This document shows positions 17,048-24,824 of a stretch of DNA of 64,000 nt, piece after piece (position 1 is the first letter of the stretch; every line of letters starts with the position of its first letter). The translations under genes and the position numbers were made by a program. The notes below the pieces were generated by a model. The model did no database searches and was not told the origin of the DNA. It saw nothing but the letters and a program-made list of their open reading frames with translations. This stretch comes from Dyadobacter luticola (GTDB lineage Bacteria; Bacteroidota; Bacteroidia; Cytophagales; Spirosomataceae). The stretch covers positions 310,001 to 374,000 of the forward strand of contig NZ_VCEJ01000002.1 of the NCBI RefSeq assembly GCF_005860805.1. Reading direction: 5' to 3'.

Positions 17048-18430
17048 ATGAAATCGAAATATGCATTTTTAGCATCGCTGACATTTTCCTTTGCGATTTT
17101 TACCCAAACATTTGCCCAGAAAAACCAACCGAAATACAACGTCCTCTTTATCGCAGTTGATGACATGAACGACTGGATTGGTCCTTTTGGCGGGTATCCC
17201 GGCATCAAGACACCGAATATTGATAAGCTGGCGAAAAGGGGCGTGATTTTTACCCGGGCGTACTGCTCGGCGCCGGCTTGTAACCCTTCCCGCGCCAGTT
17301 TGCTGACCGGCGTGCGGCCTTCTACTTCCGGGGTTTACCATAATAATCAGCCCTGGCGGCCGGTTTTGAAGGATGCCGTGACCTTGCCGCAATATTTCAC
17401 AGCCAATGGTTATGAAGTGGAAGGTGCAGGGAAAATCTATCATGATGTTTTCAATGATGAAGCCTCGTGGCCAAAATATTTCGGTGTTCCCAAATCTCCC
17501 CAGCCGCCTGCCAAGCCTGTGAATGGTTTCTCGAATTTCGATTGGAGTCCGGTGGATGCGAAGGATGAGGATATGGGGGATTACAAGATTGTCAGTCAGG
17601 GAATTGATTTTTTTGGTAAAAAACACGAAAAGCCATTTTTCCTGGCGATCGGATTTACGCGTCCGCATTTGCCGTGGTATGTACCGCAAAAATATTTTGA
17701 TATGTACCCGCTCGAATCGATCAAAAAGCCGAAAGTGATCGACAATGATCTGGGCGATGTCCCGTCGGCGGGGATAAAAATTGCAAAGCCGGAAGGCGAC
17801 CACAAGTTTATCCTGGAAAATAAACAGTGGGAAAAAGCGGTGCAGGGTTATCTCGCCAGCACAACTTTCGCGGATGGACAGATCGGGCGGCTGCTGGATG
17901 CTTTGGAAAAAAGTGAGTATGCCAAAAATACGATCATTGTTTTCTTTGGCGACCACGGCTGGCATCTCGGCGAGAAGGAACATTGGCGGAAGTTTGCCTT
18001 GTGGGAAGAAGCTTCGCGCGTCCCTTTTATCGTGTATGCACCGGGTTTATCCAAACCTGGCGCGGTTTCGGAACGCACTGTGAATCTGATGGATATTTAC
18101 CCAACATTAACCGAACTGTGTAATTTGCCTACGAAAAAAGGCCTGGAAGGAAACAGCATTGTGCCGCTGCTGAAAAATCCAGCGACGGCCTGGGACCACT
18201 CTTCGGTGACGACGCACGGTTTCGGGAATCACGCGGTACGGTCGGAAAAGTACCGGTATATCCGCTATAATGATGGCTCGGAAGAACTTTACGACCACGA
18301 TACTGATCCGCAGGAGTGGAAAAATTTGGCAAAAGACGAAAAATATGCCGCTGTGAAGGCGCAATTGGCAAAATCATTGCCTGCCGTAAATGCCAAAGAC
18401 GCGCCCACCGTGAAAGAAGGCAAAGAATAA
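17048..18430 (+). CDS. Exported iduronate/choline-sulfatase-like enzyme, sulfatase 5
   Basis: Sulfatase resembling the iduronate-2-sulfatase group. The start is ATG 17048 (a TTG 9 bp upstream is unneeded); the signal peptide ends TFAQ near residue 24. Metal ligands lie in AVDDMNDW (DD 38-39). The maturation motif C78-N-P-S-R is followed by ASLLTGVRPSTSGVY. GFTRPHLPW and FGDHGWHLGEKEHWRK are characteristic of this group. Length is 460 residues. It sits between sulfatases 4 and 6 with very short gaps. The sulfated sugar or small ester it acts on is unknown. Confidence 0.92.
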   Translation: MKSKYAFLASLTFSFAIFTQTFAQKNQPKYNVLFIAVDDMNDWIGPFGGYPGIKTPNIDKLAKRGVIFTRAYCSAPACNPSRASLLTGVRPSTSGVYHNNQPWRPVLKDAVTLPQYFTANGYEVEGAGKIYHDVFNDEASWPKYFGVPKSPQPPAKPVNGFSNFDWSPVDAKDEDMGDYKIVSQGIDFFGKKHEKPFFLAIGFTRPHLPWYVPQKYFDMYPLESIKKPKVIDNDLGDVPSAGIKIAKPEGDHKFILENKQWEKAVQGYLASTTFADGQIGRLLDALEKSEYAKNTIIVFFGDHGWHLGEKEHWRKFALWEEASRVPFIVYAPGLSKPGAVSERTVNLMDIYPTLTELCNLPTKKGLEGNSIVPLLKNPATAWDHSSVTTHGFGNHAVRSEKYRYIRYNDGSEELYDHDTDPQEWKNLAKDEKYAAVKAQLAKSLPAVNAKDAPTVKEGKE

Positions 18431-18443
18431 ACCTTAAAATCTT

Positions 18444-19877
18444 ATGATCAGAAATTACCGTTTTGCTACGGCAATCCTATCTGTTTTGGCTTTGACGCCG
18501 GTTTTACATGTTCAGAATAGCTACGCGGGGGAGATTGAAGAGGAGAAGGCTAAACCGAAATACAATGTGCTGTTCATTGCTGTGGACGACCTCAATAATG
18601 ATCTGGGATGTTACGGAAATACATTTGTAAAAACGCCTAACATTGACCGGCTGGCGAAACGCGGCGTGAAATTCAATCGTGCCTATACGCAGTTTCCGCT
18701 TTGTAGCCCCAGCCGCTCTTCGCTGCTGACAGGTATGCGGCCGGATGTGACGAAGATTTACGAGTTACAGACGCATTTCCGGAAGACTTTGCCGGATGCG
18801 GTGACGATCCCTCAGCTTTTTAAAAACAACAAATATTACAGCGCCCGCGTCGGGAAAATATTTCATTACGGCGTGCCGGGGCAAATCGGTACGGATGGGC
18901 TGGACGATCCGATTTCGTGGGACCAAAGGGTAAATCCGAAAGGCCGCGACAAAACGGAGGAAGCATTGATCAAGAACCTGACACCTGACCGCGCGCTGGG
19001 CAGCGCACTTTCGTGGCGAGCATCGGAGGGAACAGATGATGAGCAGACGGACGGGATGATCGCCAATGAAGCGATAAAAATTATGACGGAGAAAAAGTCG
19101 GAACCTTTTTTTCTGGCGGTCGGATTTTTCAGGCCGCATACGCCTTATGTGGCTCCGAAGAAATATTTTGATATGTATCCGGTGGAAAAAGTGCCGCTGC
19201 CAAAGGAAATTCCAAATGATCTGGACGATGTGCCCGATGCCGCATTATTTACCAAACCGCCGCATTGGGGCTTGTCGGTGGATGACCGGAAAGAGGCTCT
19301 GCGCGGTTACTATGCCACAATTTCTTTCATGGATGCGCAAGTAGGGAAGGTTTTGGACGCATTGGATAAATTGAAACTGACTGAAAAAACGGTGATCGTG
19401 CTGTGGAGTGACCACGGCTATAATGTGGGCCAGCACGGGCAGTGGATGAAGCAGAGCTTGTTTGAAAATTCGGCGAGGGTACCATTGATTTTCTCAGTTC
19501 CAGGCGGGACAAAAGGGAAAACTTCTGCAAGAACGGTGGAGCTGCTCGACATTTATCCCACGTTAGCCGAGCTGTGCGGCTTGACAGCCGACCAGAAATT
19601 GCAGGGAAAAAGCTTGGTGCCGCTGCTGGAAGATCCCGGTTTTATATGGGACAAAGCAGCTTACACACAAGTGAAAAGAGGGCAGATCATGGGCCGGAGC
19701 GTTCGGAATGAGCGGTTTAGATATACCGAGTGGGATGAAGGAAAAGCTGGTGTGGAACTTTACGATCACCAGAAAGATCCTAATGAATTTACCAATCTGG
19801 CCAAGGACAATAACTTCATCATTACGGTGGGTGAGATGTCGGCGCTGCTCAAAAAGGTGTATCCGGCTTCGGAGTAA
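18444..19877 (+). CDS. Exported iduronate-2-sulfatase-like enzyme, sulfatase 6
   Basis: The clearest iduronate-2-sulfatase-like member of the locus. The signal peptide runs to about residue 28 (NSYAG). AVDDLNNDLGCYG carries the metal Asp pair (48-49). The maturation motif C87-S-P-S-R precedes SSLLTGMRPDVTKIYELQTH, a run typical of this subfamily. GFFRPHTPYVAPKKYFD and WSDHGYNVGQHGQW complete the active-site set. 477 residues. It is the last gene of the four-gene sulfatase run; its stop lies 10 bp from the end of convergent hemW, with no terminator visible between them. Confidence 0.93.
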   Translation: MIRNYRFATAILSVLALTPVLHVQNSYAGEIEEEKAKPKYNVLFIAVDDLNNDLGCYGNTFVKTPNIDRLAKRGVKFNRAYTQFPLCSPSRSSLLTGMRPDVTKIYELQTHFRKTLPDAVTIPQLFKNNKYYSARVGKIFHYGVPGQIGTDGLDDPISWDQRVNPKGRDKTEEALIKNLTPDRALGSALSWRASEGTDDEQTDGMIANEAIKIMTEKKSEPFFLAVGFFRPHTPYVAPKKYFDMYPVEKVPLPKEIPNDLDDVPDAALFTKPPHWGLSVDDRKEALRGYYATISFMDAQVGKVLDALDKLKLTEKTVIVLWSDHGYNVGQHGQWMKQSLFENSARVPLIFSVPGGTKGKTSARTVELLDIYPTLAELCGLTADQKLQGKSLVPLLEDPGFIWDKAAYTQVKRGQIMGRSVRNERFRYTEWDEGKAGVELYDHQKDPNEFTNLAKDNNFIITVGEMSALLKKVYPASE

Positions 19878-19887
19878 TCGCTGCATG

Positions 19888-21012
19888 TCAGTCAATAAAA
19901 AGGTCACTGGCGATGCGGTCGGCGAAAAGTTTGCCTGCGCTGGTCAGGAAAAGTGAGTCGCTGTCTTCCCAAATCCAGTTCAGTCCCGACATTTTTTCCA
20001 GGTCGTTTTGGTGGGTTCTGTAGAATGTGCCTTGCGACAATGTCTCCAATTTTTGTTTGTTCACGCCCCATTTTGTTCTGAGGCCAGTCAGCAAATATTC
20101 ATTCGTCTGATCGGCTGGGGATAATGTTTCGAATGTTGCCGGGATTTCGTTTTTCAAAATCGCTTCCAGGTATTTCGCATTATTGGAAATATTGTATTCC
20201 CGGCTGACACCATTGTAGGAATGTGCACTTGGTCCGATTCCTAGATATGGCTTTTGTTTCCAATAGGAGCTGTTATGCCGGCTATAATGCTGGTCGCGGG
20301 CGAAATTGGAAATCTCATATTGCTCGTAGCCATTTTCTGCCAGGGCTTTGACCAGAATCTCAAATTGCTGGGCTGCGAATTCTTCATCGATCGGCTTGAT
20401 CTTTTTCTTTTTCAACCAACTGCCGAAGGCAGTTTGCGGCTCAATGGTGAGGCAGTAGGCAGAAATGTGCGAAACATTCAGTTCGAAGGCTTTTTCCAGA
20501 TCACTTTTCAGAACGTCATGGTTGTCGGCCGGAATCGCATAAATCAGGTCGATAGAAATGTTGTCAATCCCAATTTCCTGCGCAATCCTAACGCAGTTTC
20601 CAGCTTCGTCGGCGGAGTGAATGCGGTTTAGGAACTGTAAATGCTGGTTATTAAATGATTGGATACCAATGCTCAGACGGTTAATTCCTGCGTCGAAAAG
20701 TTGTTGCAGCTTTTCCCGGTTAAGGTCGTCGGGATTGGCTTCCAGGGTTATTTCGGCGTTTTCGGCAACATTAAAATGCTGGTAAATGGTGCCGATCAGC
20801 TGGTTAAATTCCTCTTTATCAAGCATGGAAGGTGTGCCTCCGCCGAAGTAGATGGTTTCAATATTCCCCTCTGGCAGGTAGGATTTCCGCAGTCCGATTT
20901 CCGCTGCAATCGCATTTACAATCGCTTTTTTATTGGCAAGGTTGGTGCTGAAATGGAAATCGCAGTAGTGGCAAGCCTGCCTGCAAAAGGGAATATGGAT
21001 GTATAAATGCAT
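19888..21012 (-). CDS. hemW: HemW-type radical SAM protein (heme chaperone)
   Basis: Radical SAM protein of the HemW family, once annotated as oxygen-independent coproporphyrinogen oxidase but now known as a heme-trafficking protein. The [4Fe-4S] motif is C10-x3-C14-x2-C17 in PFCRQACHYC, with the HemW-type phenylalanine just after it. The GGGTPS SAM-binding motif is near 53-58 and SIGIQSFN near 138. A HemW C-terminal domain follows. The extra N-terminal Cys of true HemN is absent. 374 residues, normal length. Its ATG shares one base with the stop of the TonB receptor upstream (TAATG), so the pair is translationally coupled. Confidence 0.93.
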   Translation of the reverse strand: MHLYIHIPFCRQACHYCDFHFSTNLANKKAIVNAIAAEIGLRKSYLPEGNIETIYFGGGTPSMLDKEEFNQLIGTIYQHFNVAENAEITLEANPDDLNREKLQQLFDAGINRLSIGIQSFNNQHLQFLNRIHSADEAGNCVRIAQEIGIDNISIDLIYAIPADNHDVLKSDLEKAFELNVSHISAYCLTIEPQTAFGSWLKKKKIKPIDEEFAAQQFEILVKALAENGYEQYEISNFARDQHYSRHNSSYWKQKPYLGIGPSAHSYNGVSREYNISNNAKYLEAILKNEIPATFETLSPADQTNEYLLTGLRTKWGVNKQKLETLSQGTFYRTHQNDLEKMSGLNWIWEDSDSLFLTSAGKLFADRIASDLFID

Positions 21013-23081
21013 TATCTGTTACTTTTCCGCCACTCCCAGCCGACTTTCACGCCCGCCCAGAGGTTGTTTTTAGGCGCAGCATTGTAGAACCGGTTTCCAA
21101 ATGCATTAATGTCATAGCCCAAACTGTAAATATCAGCTTTCACTTTTTCCGCGGAGACCGACAACTCGCTGTAAAAATGTCCGCCCCAGCTTTTCTTCCA
21201 GCTCGCACGGCCGATGTACTGGTTATAAGCCGAATTTTTAATGGTATTGGCATCATTCAGATAAAATGAGTCGCCCGACTGATAGGTTGCAAAGAGTGAG
21301 AAGCCGTATTTGAACAACATATCGAGGCCGGTAGTTTGGCTGAATCTTGGCACGCCGGGGATCAGTTTTCCTGACAAATCAACATCCGCTTGTTTCAGGT
21401 TTTCAAAAGTATACCGCGTCCAGGTGCCTGCATTCCATAATTTCAGCATTAAAGGTGAGTCTGATGAATTGATAATGTCGTAAGCGACTGTCCATTCCAG
21501 ACCTCTTTGTTTGGTTTTTCCGGCATTGATAAAATATTCCGCACCCGCTTCATTCGTACGGCGCACGATGGATTGTCTTAAGCCAAATTGATACAAGCTA
21601 ACTTCCCCCGAAATCCGCGTCCCTACACGCCGAATGCCGATTTCTGCGTTTTTGCCGCGCTCGGCTTCCAGGTCTTTCCGGAAACCGCCTGCCGAGGGGC
21701 GAACTTCCTGCAAGGTAGGAGGGGAGAAGCCGCCGCTGTAAGATGCAGTAACTGCCCAGTTTTTTGCAAAAACCTTATTTAAAGCAAACCGCGGCACAAA
21801 AATGCCGTCAAAGTTCTTCTGGTCCTTGTTGTACGGCAGCGGGAAAAATCTTTCGTACTTATATTTAAATGTATTGTAGCTCACGCCCGCGCTCAATGTC
21901 AGGTCAGTGAAAAATGTTGCTTCCAACTGACTAAAAACTGAAAGATTAGTGGTTCTCAGATCTTCCACCGTCTGCTGCTTGTCCGGCGCGCCGCCAATGT
22001 TATCGTAATTCCGCTGCGCCGATTTTCCATATTGCCATTCAAAGCCGCTCGTCCAGTTGGTTTTCACATCGCCAAACTGCGACCTGTTTTGCCAGATATT
22101 TCTGCCACCGATGCCATTTTCATCTCTTTTTTCATAATTGGAAATAAAAGGATTCGCGAAGTCGGTATAAGTAAGGTATAATGCTGTGGATTGTGTCCAG
22201 GAATCTGAAAGCGGCAGAACGTAATTTCCGCCAAGAAGCGCCATTTTGGTATAGATCGCTGCTTGCTGGGCTTCACTGCCGGGTAATGTTGGCGTGGGCT
22301 GCCTAGCCAGTTTCGGATTTGTCTGGTACTGTGCCAGGTTAATTCCGCCGGGTGTCTGGTAGTAAAGGTCGGAGTACATGCCCAGGAGCGACAATGTACC
22401 TTCGCCAATTTTGGAAGAAGAAGTAAAACGGAGCGCGTCGCGGGCCATCGCGCTGTGGTTGCGGTAACCATCCTGCTCGCTATGACCATATTGCAAAGAA
22501 ATATCGCCTACTTGAACCGTCGTATTGCGGCTTTGAAAACCATATTTTCCAACACTTACACTTTGCTCGACGCGGTTTAATAAAGCATTATCGGTATGAC
22601 TTTGCAAAAGAACAACCCCGCCGGTACCTGCTCCATAAATGCTGCTTCCCGGCCCTTTAATCACCTCCATACTCTGTACAGCGCTGTAATCCAGGGAGTT
22701 TAGCGGTGTATTGCCGCTGGCGTCAGTAAACGGAATACCATTCCAGTAAAACTTCACATTTCTAACGCCGAACGGCGAGCGGATCAGACTTCCGCGGACT
22801 GAAAACCGGTAGCTGCCCGGCGAGCGCTCTTCCATTTTCACACCCGGAACTGTGTTGACAGCATTGGCCCAGGTATAGCTCGAAAATCTTTCGAATGTAC
22901 GCGGCGTGAGCAGTGCGACGGTGGCCGTGGTAGTCAGCGGATTGGCTTTGGATTCGAATGCGTTGATGGTGACTTCCTGCAAACTGCGGGCTTTGAGTGT
23001 ATCCTCAGCAACCTGCGCATTTACAAGTGTATTCGAAATAAAAAATGTCAGGAACAGGCTAGGAACGTAAAATCGGGACAT
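21012..23081 (-). CDS. TonB-dependent receptor
   Basis: Outer-membrane active transporter of 689 residues. The signal peptide ends VNAQ at ~23. A TonB-box-like and plug region follows (SLQEVTINAFES, then VPGVKMEERSPGSYRFSVRG, KGPGSSIYGAGTGGVVLL near 135-155). A ~500-residue beta barrel comes next. Unlike the SusC protein in this window it has no carboxypeptidase-regulatory-like N-terminal domain and no SusD partner, so an iron-chelate, heme or cofactor substrate is more likely. Coupling to hemW makes an iron/heme role attractive, but that is inference. I saw no cobalamin riboswitch upstream. Confidence 0.9.
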   Translation of the reverse strand: MSRFYVPSLFLTFFISNTLVNAQVAEDTLKARSLQEVTINAFESKANPLTTTATVALLTPRTFERFSSYTWANAVNTVPGVKMEERSPGSYRFSVRGSLIRSPFGVRNVKFYWNGIPFTDASGNTPLNSLDYSAVQSMEVIKGPGSSIYGAGTGGVVLLQSHTDNALLNRVEQSVSVGKYGFQSRNTTVQVGDISLQYGHSEQDGYRNHSAMARDALRFTSSSKIGEGTLSLLGMYSDLYYQTPGGINLAQYQTNPKLARQPTPTLPGSEAQQAAIYTKMALLGGNYVLPLSDSWTQSTALYLTYTDFANPFISNYEKRDENGIGGRNIWQNRSQFGDVKTNWTSGFEWQYGKSAQRNYDNIGGAPDKQQTVEDLRTTNLSVFSQLEATFFTDLTLSAGVSYNTFKYKYERFFPLPYNKDQKNFDGIFVPRFALNKVFAKNWAVTASYSGGFSPPTLQEVRPSAGGFRKDLEAERGKNAEIGIRRVGTRISGEVSLYQFGLRQSIVRRTNEAGAEYFINAGKTKQRGLEWTVAYDIINSSDSPLMLKLWNAGTWTRYTFENLKQADVDLSGKLIPGVPRFSQTTGLDMLFKYGFSLFATYQSGDSFYLNDANTIKNSAYNQYIGRASWKKSWGGHFYSELSVSAEKVKADIYSLGYDINAFGNRFYNAAPKNNLWAGVKVGWEWRKSNR

Positions 23082-23309
23082 AGGGGTTAGTCATAGGTCG
23101 AAAAAATGTAAGCTATAATTAAAGGGCCATAGGCGCCTTCACTACTTGAATTAAACCCACTGCGGTATTTCGAAGTTCAAATCCGCCTGCTTTGAGAATA
23201 AAATTCTACAACCGCAGGATCTTGCGGCGTATAGTGGTCTGGTAGGATTTTTTTATTGGCAGCACAGACGAGTTGTCACAAAACATCAACACCAAATTTA
23301 ATCTCAATT

Positions 23310-23768
23310 ATGAAAAAGATCACCTGGTTGGTAGCTTCCCTGATGCTGATGGGAACCGTAACATTTACAAGCTGTTCAGAAAAAACAAAGGATTCGGCAA
23401 ACGAAACTGTTGAAGAAGCCAAAGATGATATGGATGAGAATGTAGCGGATGCAAAGGCAGATATCAAAGAGGCAGGCGATGACTTTGAGGCAAAAGTGAA
23501 AAAAGACAAGGCGGATTTGAAAGAAAATATCGACGAAGCCGTAGCTAAAATTGACGCTAAGATTGAAGAGGCAGACGCCAAAATGGATAAGGCTGCTGAA
23601 AAGGAGAAAGCGAAATGGAAAGAGCGCAAAGCTGAGTTAAATAAAGAAAAAGAAGATCTGAAAGAATCCTGGAAAGAGACTGAAAACGAAACAGCCGACA
23701 AATGGGATAACTTCAAAGCCAAAACTCAGGCGAAGCTTGACAAGGTGAAAGCAGATTTGAAAGATTAA
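23310..23768 (+). CDS. Small charged coiled-coil lipoprotein
   Basis: No family recognised with confidence. The start is ATG 23310 (MKKITWLV); an earlier in-frame ATG would add 18 residues without signal-peptide character. The signal peptide ends in lipobox TFTSC, with Cys at residue 22, so it is a lipoprotein. The remaining ~130 residues are extremely rich in Lys, Glu, Asp and Ala with regularly spaced hydrophobics (AKADIKEAGDDF, KADLKENIDEAV), like an amphipathic apolipoprotein/LEA-type helix. There is Trp near the C-terminal third (KWKERK, SWKETE) but no enzyme motif. It is monocistronic with a strong terminator. A stress or envelope-spacer role is a guess. Confidence 0.8.
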   Translation: MKKITWLVASLMLMGTVTFTSCSEKTKDSANETVEEAKDDMDENVADAKADIKEAGDDFEAKVKKDKADLKENIDEAVAKIDAKIEEADAKMDKAAEKEKAKWKERKAELNKEKEDLKESWKETENETADKWDNFKAKTQAKLDKVKADLKD

Positions 23769-23802
23769 GTAGAATTAAGAATATTTAGGGTTAGGAAATA
23801 AC

Positions 23803-23831
23803 AAAAAATGCTCCTCTTGGGAGCATTTTTT
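23803..23831. terminator. Bidirectional terminator
   Basis: AAAAAATGCTCC / GGGAGCATTTTTT: a stem with an A-run on the left and a T-run on the right, between the convergent lipoprotein gene and ctlX-like gene. It can end transcription in both directions. Confidence 0.85.
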
Positions 23832-23839
23832 GTTTGTAG

Positions 23840-24796
23840 TCATTTCCGCGGCAGGTGGATTTCTGTCATCATGCACCGTGCCGATCCGCCGCCATATCCC
23901 TCAATCACAGTAAGATCGGTGTGGACGAGCCGGGCGTAGTCGCTGAGGACTTGTTTTTGTTTTTGGGTCAAGCTATCGTAGGCCTGGGTGGACATTACCA
24001 GAAATTTGTCGCCGCGGGTATTCCGCACCATCAGCATATTGCCCGCAAAATGGCGCACCTGTTCCAGTGTTATTTCTACAATGTATTTGTTGGTTTCTTC
24101 CAGCGCCGATCTGACCATCAATCTTTCGTCGGGATTCTTGATCGCTTCGAGGCAGACCACCGCGAAAATGTCACCGATGCACATCAGCACATTGGTATGG
24201 TAAATCGGCTTATCATTTTCATCCGAGGCGGTAAATGCCACGATTTCATATCCCATCGCATCAGCAAATGCATCCAATACCTCGGGATGCGTGCGCGGCG
24301 AAAGACAGGCGTAAGCGATTTTATACCGCCGGTCGAGCACCATGCTTCCGGTACCTTCCAGGTATTTTCCTTCGGACTCAAAGTGCGTCAGGTCAATGAT
24401 TTCCTCGACCTTATAGGAATTCCTTAATGCAGCAATAATGTCGTCCCGCCGCTCCAAACGACGGTTTTCCGCCATCATTGGGTATAAAACGACTTTTCCG
24501 CTCTGGTGAAATGATACCCAGTTATTGGAAAAAATAGCATCGGGGCGGTGCTGCTCGTCATTATCGCTAAAAACCTGGACGTCAAGCCCAATCCGCGCAA
24601 GCTGCTCGATCATCAAATCAAACTCCTCCTGTGCGGCTTGTTGCGCGCTTTCGCCGTTTTGAAGGACAAAATGCTCCTGCTGAAATTCGTTACTCGCAGC
24701 AGTTTCGGCATTGAAGCCAAACCTGACCGGCCTGATCATCATGATCCGGGCCGTAGATTGCGGCTGTATCTGGGCGGATGAAGTGATGGTTCGCAT
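23840..24796 (-). CDS. ctlX: CtlX-type citrulline hydrolase / amidinotransferase-fold protein
   Basis: Belongs to the amidinotransferase/guanidino-modifying fold and resembles the CtlX citrulline-utilisation family. Signals are the N-terminal IMMIRPVRFGFNAET, the YLEGTGSMVLDR segment (Glu and Asp of the active site), the NVLMCIGD region and a C-terminal catalytic Cys (C308) in SARCMMTEIHL. 318 residues, as expected. It begins 28 bp after the arginine deiminase gene on the same strand, so arginine could be deiminated to citrulline and that product processed by this enzyme. The pathway link is inference from family knowledge and adjacency. Confidence 0.85.
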   Translation of the reverse strand: MRTITSSAQIQPQSTARIMMIRPVRFGFNAETAASNEFQQEHFVLQNGESAQQAAQEEFDLMIEQLARIGLDVQVFSDNDEQHRPDAIFSNNWVSFHQSGKVVLYPMMAENRRLERRDDIIAALRNSYKVEEIIDLTHFESEGKYLEGTGSMVLDRRYKIAYACLSPRTHPEVLDAFADAMGYEIVAFTASDENDKPIYHTNVLMCIGDIFAVVCLEAIKNPDERLMVRSALEETNKYIVEITLEQVRHFAGNMLMVRNTRGDKFLVMSTQAYDSLTQKQKQVLSDYARLVHTDLTVIEGYGGGSARCMMTEIHLPRK

Positions 24797-24824
24797 AGGC
24801 GTTTTTTGGTAAGTCTAAATTTAA

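Noticed and set aside
17069..17983. Minus-strand frame of ~304 residues inside sulfatase 5
   Set aside because: Long only because of codon bias in the sulfatase; no recognisable protein pattern.
23082..23309. Possible cobalamin riboswitch before the TonB receptor
   Set aside because: No B12-box or conserved riboswitch core found on the minus strand.
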